Of a stretch of 28,816 bases of DNA, positions 23,383-28,816 are shown one piece after another; position 1 is the stretch's first letter; each line of letters begins with the position of its first letter. Source of the DNA: CBDCUE01 sp965222515 (GTDB lineage Bacteria > Pseudomonadota > Alphaproteobacteria > Rickettsiales > JABIRX01); NCBI GenBank assembly GCA_965222515.1, contig CBDCUE010000018.1, positions 1 to 28,816 on the forward strand, given 5' to 3'. Made by a program: the position numbers and the translations under genes. Below the pieces are notes generated by a model, which was not told the DNA's origin, ran no database searches, and was given only the letters and a program-made list of their open reading frames with translations.

Positions 23383-23955
23383 TTAATTATTGATTAAATT
23401 ATAAAATTTACTTTCTAGATGATGAGAGCTTTTAAACAAGCCTCTAAAACTGCAGGTAACAGTAGTAGTGCCATATTTTTTTACTCCCCTGCTTGACATA
23501 CATTGATGTTCTGCATCAATTAACACAGCAATTCCTAATGGTTTTAGATATTTATCTATGGCATCAGCAATTTGTGCGGTCATTGTTTCTTGAGTTTGCA
23601 ATCTTTTGGCATAAATATCAAGTAATCTAGCAATTTTGCTCAAACCTACGACTTTTTTATTAGGTAAATAAGCAATTTGAGCTACTCCTATGATTGGCAC
23701 CATATGATGCTCACAATGAGATTCAAATTTCATATTTTTAAGCAAAACAATATCATCATAATTTTCTACTTCTTCAAAAGTTTTGGACATAATTTCTTCA
23801 GCACTATGATTATAACCATCAAAAAATTCTTGATAAGCATTCACAACTCTTTTTGGAGTATCAAGTAATCCTTCTCTTTCAGGATCATCCCCAGCCCATT
23901 TTATCAAAGTTCTTACCGCAGATAATGCTTCTTCTCTAGTTACTTTTTTGTTCAT
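23383..23955 (-). CDS. folE: GTP cyclohydrolase I
   Basis: The 190-residue protein starts at ATG 23955. Zinc ligands are C81, H84 and C152 (SHCEHHMVP and HQCMSSRG), with the same 71-residue spacing as E. coli C110/C181. Other hallmarks are DTPKRVVNAYQEFF (32-45), VVGLSKIARLLDIYAKRLQTQE (102-123) and SSRGVKK. It turns GTP into dihydroneopterin triphosphate, the first step to folate. It is the first gene of the five-gene unit with a clear promoter 31-58 bases upstream. Normal length and complete. Confidence 0.97.
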   Translation of the reverse strand: MNKKVTREEALSAVRTLIKWAGDDPEREGLLDTPKRVVNAYQEFFDGYNHSAEEIMSKTFEEVENYDDIVLLKNMKFESHCEHHMVPIIGVAQIAYLPNKKVVGLSKIARLLDIYAKRLQTQETMTAQIADAIDKYLKPLGIAVLIDAEHQCMSSRGVKKYGTTTVTCSFRGLFKSSHHLESKFYNLINN

Positions 23956-23985
23956 AATTTGATGTGTTTGAAATTTAATTGCTGA

Positions 23986-24013
23986 ATTATATATTTAATA
24001 TTATATCAGTCAA
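23986..24013 (-). promoter_or_regulatory. Sigma-70 promoter of the folE to TPR unit
   Basis: On the minus strand TTGACT (24013-24008), a 16-base spacer and TATAAT (23991-23986) make a near-consensus promoter. Transcription would start about 7 bases further on, giving a leader of roughly 20-25 bases before the folE ATG at 23955. It is the clearest promoter in the window. Confidence 0.8.
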
Positions 24014-24241
24014 TTTTTTTAAAAAATTGCCAGTAATTATAAATCAGGGATGCTGGACACTAAAGATATTTGCAAATAAAAAAAGCCTTGTTATTAATGA
24101 CCTTACTATAGCATATTCATCGTAAGCAGGTATTTATCCAACAATTCTAATTCTAAAAAAATGTGGATGTTTTGTAAATTATATATATGCTGATAATGAT
24201 TTTAACTATCAGAGTGTGTTTAATCAATAAAATTATTTCTC

Positions 24242-24296
24242 CTTGCAGACCAGAAATTCTTATTAATGGAAAAAATAAGAATTTCTGGTCTGCAAG
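24242..24296. repeat. Perfect 23-bp inverted repeat (hairpin)
   Basis: Arms 24242-24264 (starting CTTGCAGACCAG) and 24274-24296 are perfectly complementary around a 9-base loop. No T-run follows on either strand. It lies between divergent folE and alaS, so it is not an obvious terminator. It may be a mobile palindrome or a processed RNA hairpin. Confidence 0.85.
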
Positions 24297-24348
24297 AGAC
24301 TGTGAAAATTAGTAAATTTGTGCATTTGACAAGAACTGCCTACCGCCG

Positions 24349-24433
24349 TCATCCACGAAAAAGCGGGGATCCATTGTAGCAAAGGTCTGAAAAGACTGCA
24401 ATCTGCCTTGGATCCCCGCTTTTTCGTGGATGA
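24349..24433. repeat. REP-like element with perfect 25-bp arms
   Basis: Arms 24349-24373 (TCATCCACGAAAAAGCGGGG...) and 24409-24433 are perfectly complementary around a 35-base interior that contains its own GTCT-GAAA-AGAC mini-hairpin. The arm resembles the 'GTCATyCcGCG...GCGGGaATCC' repeats scattered in Rickettsiales and other alphaproteobacterial genomes. The same start, GTCATCCACG, occurs at 16658-16667. Confidence 0.75.
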
Positions 24434-24467
24434 TAGCGTGAGAGATTTTTTTCTATTATGACACAGC

Positions 24468-24550
24468 GGGGGGAGCAGTTGCTCTGAGCATAATCTCCTA
24501 TTTCGTCACAGTTTCTTGAGGGAATTAATTACTCCGAAGATTTTTTTGTC
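24468..24550 (-). repeat. Dispersed ~83-bp repeat, copy 2 (inverted)
   Basis: The reverse complement matches 10441-10524 at roughly four in five positions. It includes a short hairpin, GAGCAGTTGCTC (24474-24485), corresponding to the GAGCAACTGCTC of copy 1. It lies directly before alaS with no coding capacity. Confidence 0.75.
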
Positions 24551-24628
24551 GCATCAAGTAATCCTGTGTAAATGTTAATAAGATTGCATATATGCGAATA
24601 ACAAGCTTAACTTAAAAAAATAAAAAAT

Positions 24629-27235
24629 ATGAAATTGTTGGATATTAGGGCGGAGTTTTTGGACTTTTTTGCTCAGAATAATCATAAAATATTGCCATCT
24701 TCTTCGTTGATTCCTCACAATGATCCTAGCTTGATGTTTGTTAATGCTGGAATGGTGCCGTTTAAGAATTATTTTACAGGATTAGAAAAACCAGCTTTTG
24801 AAGCTGTTGCTACTGCTCAAAAATGTTTGAGAGCTGGAGGAAAACATAATGATTTGGATAATGTTGGTTATACTGCAAGACATCATACATTTTTTGAAAT
24901 GTTAGGTAATTTTTCTTTTTCTAAATATTTTAAAGAAGAAGCTATTTATTATGCTTATCAATTTTTAACTAAAAATCTTGGTTTGCCAAAAAGTAAATTG
25001 CTTTTTACTGTTTTTCATACGGATGATGAGGCTTTTTCTTTATGGAAAAAAATTGCTTCTGTTGCTGATGACAAAATTATTAGAATAAAAACTAATGATA
25101 ATTTTTGGTCAATGGGAGATATTGGACCTTGTGGTCCTTGTAGTGAAATTTTTTATGATCACGGAGATCATATTAAGGGAAACCCCCCTGGTTCTAGTGA
25201 TGAAGGGGATAGATTTATAGAAATCTGGAATTTAGTTTTTATGCAATATGAGCAAAAGAAAGATGGTTCAAAAATTGACTTACCTAATCCTGCCATAGAT
25301 ACTGGGATGGGATTGGAGAGAGTGGCTGCTATTTTACAAAATAAACATAATAATTTTGAGATAGATCTTTTTGCTGATTTAATCAAAGAATCCCAAAAAT
25401 TAGCTAATAACAGTAAAGATATTGCCTCACATAGAATCATTGCTGATCATTTAAGAGCGAGTAGTTTTTTATTGGCGGACGGTATTATTCCAGAAAATGA
25501 AGGTAGGGGTTATGTTTTAAGAAGAATTATGCGAAGAGCAATGAGGCATATTCATCAAATGGGAGCATCAAAACATTTATTGTCTGATTTATTTCCATTT
25601 TTGGAAGAAAAAATGGCATCTTATTATGTAGAATTAAGCACTTCTAGAGATTTTATTATTGAAAATATTTATAATGAAGAAAAGCAATTTTCTAAAACTC
25701 TAGCCAAAGGAATGAAAATTTTAGATGAAGAGATAGTAAAAAAAAAAGGTGGTAAATTCTCTGGAAAAACAGCTTTTAAATTATATGATACTTATGGATT
25801 TCCTATTGATTTAACTGCTGATATTTTAAAAAATCAAAATATTTTTATTGATTATGAAGATTTTAATCAAAAAATGGCAGAGCAAAAATCTCGTGGAAAA
25901 GAAAATTGGCAAGGAAGTGGTCATAAAAAAGATGATAATATTTGGTTTGAAATAGCTAAAAAATTGCAAAAAACTGAATTTACAGGTTATGATAATTTTT
26001 GTGATGAGTCAGAAATTTTATTTATTTTGGATGAAGATTTAACAGAACAAAAATTTATTAAAGAATTAGAGAAAAAATATTATATTATTACTAAAAAAAC
26101 ACCTTTTTATGCAGAATCAGGGGGGCAAATTGGCGATAGCGGAGTTATTTCACTTAAAAACAGTGAGTTTTTGGTGCAGGATACGAAAAAATTTGCCAAA
26201 AACTTAATTGTACATATTGGTTTTTTAGCTAAAGGAGAGTTTAGGCAAAATGAAAAAATATCTTTGCTGGTGGATGCAAAAAGACAAGATATTAAAAAAA
26301 ATCATTCAGCAACTCATTTATTACATAAAGCTTTGCAGGAAATTTTGGGGGCTAAAATTAGCCAAAAAGGCTCTATGGTAAATAATAAAATATTGAGATT
26401 TGATTTTTCTTATAACAAACAAGTTGCCAAAGATGATTTATTAGCAATAGAGCAAAGAGTAAATGAGATTATTTTACAAAATGGAAAGGTAAAAACAGAA
26501 ATAATGACCATTGAAAAAGCCAAAAAATCTGGTGCTATGGCATTATTTGGTGAAAAATATAATGAAAAAGTGAGAGTTTTAACTATGGGAAAAGATAAAA
26601 ACAAAGAATGTTTTTCTAAAGAATTATGTGGAGGAACTCATATAAATCGCACTGGAGATATCGGAATATTTAAGATTATTTCTGAAAATTCAGTGGCAAG
26701 CGGGATAAGAAGAATTGAAGCGATCACAGGAAAAGAAGTTTTAAAATATATGCAAAATCAAGAAACTATTTTAAATAATCTTACTCAATTAAGCAAATCC
26801 TCACCAGCAGAAATATCTGTTTTTACCAAGAATTTAATAGATAAAAACAAAAAAATAAGCAAAGAAATTGCTTCATTAAAATTAAATTCTATTAGTGCTG
26901 TTACTCAAGATGAAATTATTGATTTTCGAGGAAAAAAAATAATTTTTAAAATTTTGCAAGATGTAGATAGCAAATCTGGCAAAAATCTGGTTTTTAATTT
27001 AAGAGAGAAAGAAGTTTTTGATCTTATGGTTATTTTAGCTAGTTTTGAAAATAAAATTAGTATTTGGAGTGTGTCAAAAGATACAGAAAATTTTAAATCT
27101 AATAAAATAATAAAAAAATTGGTATTTTTTTTAGATGGTAAAGGAGGTGGTGGATCTGCTGAATTTGCTCAAGGAGGAGCTAGCAATATAGATAAATTAT
27201 CAATAGTAAAAAAGAATTTTTTGGCAATGATTTAA
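24629..27235 (+). CDS. alaS: Alanyl-tRNA synthetase
   Basis: The 868-residue class II synthetase starts at ATG 24629. The aminoacylation domain has FVNAGMVPFKNYFTG (37-51), the motif 2 region with RHHTFFEMLGNFSF (84-97) and motif 3 GMGLERVAAI (226-235). The editing domain has the zinc/water ligands H559 and H563 (HSATHLLH) and C667, H671 (CGGTH). The C-Ala domain ends with GGKGGGGSAEFAQGG. All parts are complete, so the enzyme should charge and proofread tRNA-Ala. The first ~15 codons use TTG, GGG and GCG more than the rest of the gene. It is followed by a terminator-like hairpin at 27295. In many alphaproteobacteria alaS follows recA; it does not here. Confidence 0.97.
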   Translation: MKLLDIRAEFLDFFAQNNHKILPSSSLIPHNDPSLMFVNAGMVPFKNYFTGLEKPAFEAVATAQKCLRAGGKHNDLDNVGYTARHHTFFEMLGNFSFSKYFKEEAIYYAYQFLTKNLGLPKSKLLFTVFHTDDEAFSLWKKIASVADDKIIRIKTNDNFWSMGDIGPCGPCSEIFYDHGDHIKGNPPGSSDEGDRFIEIWNLVFMQYEQKKDGSKIDLPNPAIDTGMGLERVAAILQNKHNNFEIDLFADLIKESQKLANNSKDIASHRIIADHLRASSFLLADGIIPENEGRGYVLRRIMRRAMRHIHQMGASKHLLSDLFPFLEEKMASYYVELSTSRDFIIENIYNEEKQFSKTLAKGMKILDEEIVKKKGGKFSGKTAFKLYDTYGFPIDLTADILKNQNIFIDYEDFNQKMAEQKSRGKENWQGSGHKKDDNIWFEIAKKLQKTEFTGYDNFCDESEILFILDEDLTEQKFIKELEKKYYIITKKTPFYAESGGQIGDSGVISLKNSEFLVQDTKKFAKNLIVHIGFLAKGEFRQNEKISLLVDAKRQDIKKNHSATHLLHKALQEILGAKISQKGSMVNNKILRFDFSYNKQVAKDDLLAIEQRVNEIILQNGKVKTEIMTIEKAKKSGAMALFGEKYNEKVRVLTMGKDKNKECFSKELCGGTHINRTGDIGIFKIISENSVASGIRRIEAITGKEVLKYMQNQETILNNLTQLSKSSPAEISVFTKNLIDKNKKISKEIASLKLNSISAVTQDEIIDFRGKKIIFKILQDVDSKSGKNLVFNLREKEVFDLMVILASFENKISIWSVSKDTENFKSNKIIKKLVFFLDGKGGGGSAEFAQGGASNIDKLSIVKKNFLAMI

Positions 27236-27294
27236 AAAATAATTAAAAAAACTTTTTGGACATTGATTCTAATATGAAAAAAAATAGAAAAAAA

Positions 27295-27341
27295 GACTCG
27301 GGGTAATCGCTTGAGGGGGAGCGATTGCCTTAGTGTTTTTC
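27295..27341 (+). terminator. Terminator-like hairpin after alaS, GCTCGGGG repeat family
   Basis: ACTCGGGGTAATCGCT pairs with AGCGATTGCCTTAGT with G-T wobble and a few mismatches, around TGAGGGGG, and is followed by GTTTTTCT. The upstream AAAAATAGAAAAAAAG matches the flank of the copy at 16709. It is placed right for ending alaS transcription, 60 bases after its stop. Confidence 0.65.
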
Positions 27342-27392
27342 TAATGTCTGGGGGTGAAGGGTCTTTGTATAAAATTAAAAAAATTATAAAAA

Positions 27393-28816
27393 ATGTTTAA
27401 ATCTGCTTTTAATATTTCTTTTTGGACTATAATTTCTCGAATCTTAGGGTTTTTGAGGGATATTTTTGTTGCTTATAAAATTGGGGCAGGGGGCTTGTCT
27501 GATATTTTATTTATTGCTTTAAAAATTCCTAATTTTTTTAGAAGAATCTTTGCAGAAGGTGCTTTTTCTCTTGTTTTTGTGCCTATTTTTTCAAAAAAAT
27601 TAGTTGCACAAGGTGATCAGCAGGCACTCTTTTTTGCTAGGAGAATTTTTGTTTTTTTTGTCTCTTTTATTATAATTTTTATCTTTTTGGCAGAAATATT
27701 TATGCCTCAAATTATGTATGTTTTTGCCCCTGGTTATGTTGCAGAAGATACAAAGTTCTCAAGTGTAGTTTTTTTATCAAGAATTACCTTCCCCTATATT
27801 TTGCTTATTTCAATTGCAACATTTTTTAATGGAATTTTGAATTCTTATAAAAAATTTATTCCAGGTAGCCTGCTACCGATCATTTATAATTTAGGATTAA
27901 TCTTTGCTCTTTTTTTCTTTGGCTCTTGGACTTATAGCAATATTATATCACTTGCCGTTGGAGTGATTTTTGCAGGTTTGTTGCAATTATCTTTTATGTT
28001 TGTTGTGGTAAAAAAAAGCACTAAACTTTTTGATAAAAAAAATAATGATAAACAAGACTCTGCTGAACTAAAAAGATTCTTGACAAAATTGCTACCAGCC
28101 ATTTTAGCAGCATCAATTATTCAATTGAATTCTTGGGTAGATACAATTATTGCCAGCTTAATTCCAAATGCGGTTTCGTATATTTATTATAGCGATAGAT
28201 TGGTGCAGTTGCCACTTGCCATTATTGCCATATCATTATCTGTGGCTCTTCTACCTTCTCTTAGTCAGGCTATTAAAAAAAATGACAAAAAAGAGGTTAA
28301 AACATTATTGAATAATTCTTTATTAATAGGTTTGTTTTTTGCCCTTCCAGCAACAATGGGATTATTTATTTTAGCAAAAGAAATAGTGATTTTGCTGTTT
28401 GCAAGGGGAGAATTTGATCAAATAGCAGTTTTAGCATCTTCTAATATGCTAAAAATATATGTTCTGGCACTTCCTGCCTATATTTTTATCAAAATTCTTT
28501 TAAGTAAATTTTATGCCAAAGGAGATACCAAAACCCCAGTGATTATTGCTGTGATTATTTTATTGATGAATCTTACTTTAAATTTAATCCTAATTCAAAA
28601 ATATTCTTATCTAGGAATAGCTATTGCTACCGTGATCTCATCTTGGTTTAATGTATTTTTGCTAATTTATTTAATTAATAAAAAAGATAATATTTTTATT
28701 TTAAAAAATCATTTTAAAAAAGTTATCGCTATGTTGTTTAATATTGCAATAATAGGTTTTGCATTATTCTATGCTAAAAATATGGTGAATTTTAACGATT
28801 TCTCAATATTACTACA
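27393..28816 (+). CDS. murJ: Lipid II flippase MurJ (MviN), C-terminus cut by window end
   Basis: The frame starts at ATG 27393 and runs off the right edge after 474 codons without a stop. The N-terminus MFKSAFNISFWTIISRILGF followed by LRDIFVAYKIGAG is typical of MurJ (S-x2-T-x2-SRxLGFxRD). Then come AFSLVFVPIFS, RITFPYILLIS, about 12-14 hydrophobic helices, ISLSVALLPSLSQ and LLFARGEFD. The family is ~500-520 residues, so perhaps one or two helices are missing. MurJ flips lipid II across the inner membrane for peptidoglycan synthesis, so this organism should still make some cell wall. It lies 157 bases after alaS in the same direction, beyond the hairpin. Confidence 0.92.
   Translation, partial: MFKSAFNISFWTIISRILGFLRDIFVAYKIGAGGLSDILFIALKIPNFFRRIFAEGAFSLVFVPIFSKKLVAQGDQQALFFARRIFVFFVSFIIIFIFLAEIFMPQIMYVFAPGYVAEDTKFSSVVFLSRITFPYILLISIATFFNGILNSYKKFIPGSLLPIIYNLGLIFALFFFGSWTYSNIISLAVGVIFAGLLQLSFMFVVVKKSTKLFDKKNNDKQDSAELKRFLTKLLPAILAASIIQLNSWVDTIIASLIPNAVSYIYYSDRLVQLPLAIIAISLSVALLPSLSQAIKKNDKKEVKTLLNNSLLIGLFFALPATMGLFILAKEIVILLFARGEFDQIAVLASSNMLKIYVLALPAYIFIKILLSKFYAKGDTKTPVIIAVIILLMNLTLNLILIQKYSYLGIAIATVISSWFNVFLLIYLINKKDNIFILKNHFKKVIAMLFNIAIIGFALFYAKNMVNFNDFSILL

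Larger units (their letters stand above)
23956..24628. other. 673-base gap between folE and alaS, a cluster of palindromic repeats
   Basis: No gene is supported. From left to right it holds the folE promoter (23986-24013), an AT-rich stretch (24014-24240) without clear structure apart from CAACAATTCTAATT (24139-24152), also found at 16676-16689, a perfect 23-bp hairpin (24242-24296), a perfect 25-bp REP-like hairpin (24349-24433), the second copy of the dispersed repeat (24468-24550), and a small palindrome GCATATATGC (24585-24594) before alaS. The alaS promoter must lie in the last 100 bases; a weak TTGTCG/17/TAAATG pair (24547-24575) is possible. Confidence 0.75.

Noticed and set aside
23956..24628. 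tRNA or structured RNA gene in the folE-alaS gap
   Set aside because: The strong stems are simple perfect palindromes; I could not find a cloverleaf, T-loop or anticodon arm.
6578..28816. Large horizontal transfer of a bacterial block into an archaeon
   Set aside because: The block consists of essential bacterial housekeeping genes (lepA, mutS, dnaN, recF, alaS, cysS, murJ), with AT-rich codon use throughout and both edge genes cut at one point; a chimera is simpler.

Overview
The window appears to join DNA from two different organisms. Positions 1 to about 6590 look like an ammonia-oxidising marine archaeon (Nitrososphaerota/Thaumarchaeota, Nitrosopumilus-like). They carry small zinc-ribbon and membrane proteins, a type-1 copper (cupredoxin) protein, a secreted protein with the short cysteine-containing 'CRDG' domains I associate with this group, and a KaiC-like ATPase. 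TATA-like boxes sit about 20-30 bases before several starts, as expected for short-leader or leaderless transcripts. From about 6590 to the end the genes are bacterial and very AT-rich. They look like an alphaproteobacterium close to Rickettsiales: LepA, an LptE-like lipoprotein, a COG3178-type kinase, an NDUFS4-like complex I subunit, a DUF1189-like membrane protein and MurJ. Both genes at the join, the archaeal ATPase and the bacterial glycosyltransferase, are cut at the same place. An assembly chimera from a mixed (probably marine or host-associated) community is therefore the simplest explanation.

Archaeal part: a partial cupredoxin gene (1-691, minus), a YkgJ-type cysteine-cluster protein (826-1392), a two-gene micro-operon encoding a zinc ribbon and a 32-residue membrane peptide (1500-1739), a two-helix membrane protein (1888-2112), another zinc ribbon (2109-2300), three proteins of unknown function (2404-3327), a winged-helix regulator with a repeated AGGTC operator-like upstream region (3372-4010), a secreted protein with a 17-copy 12-bp tandem repeat and a degenerate metallo-beta-lactamase domain (4020-5255), and the truncated membrane/zinc KaiC-like ATPase (5439 to about 6590).

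Bacterial part: truncated glycosyltransferase, lepA, an lptE-like gene and a YecA-like SEC-C gene, then mutS and an AmgK-like sugar kinase on the minus strand; cysS-trpC on the plus strand with a 4-bp overlap; recF and dnaN on the minus strand, diverging from a DUF1189-like gene; a tight five-gene minus-strand unit folE, NDUFS4-like, ilvE, metK, TPR protein with a clear sigma-70-type promoter; then alaS and a partial murJ on the plus strand. Most are housekeeping genes for translation, replication and repair, cofactor metabolism and the envelope.

The most distinctive non-coding signal is a set of palindromic repeats in the gaps of the bacterial part: five hairpins sharing a GCTCGGGGTAATAGCTC-type arm, two inverted-orientation copies of a longer ~83-bp repeat, a 166-bp full-length palindrome with 35-bp arms, and two perfect long hairpins before alaS. 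I found no rRNA or tRNA gene, CRISPR array, transposase or phage gene. I see no convincing new multi-gene system.
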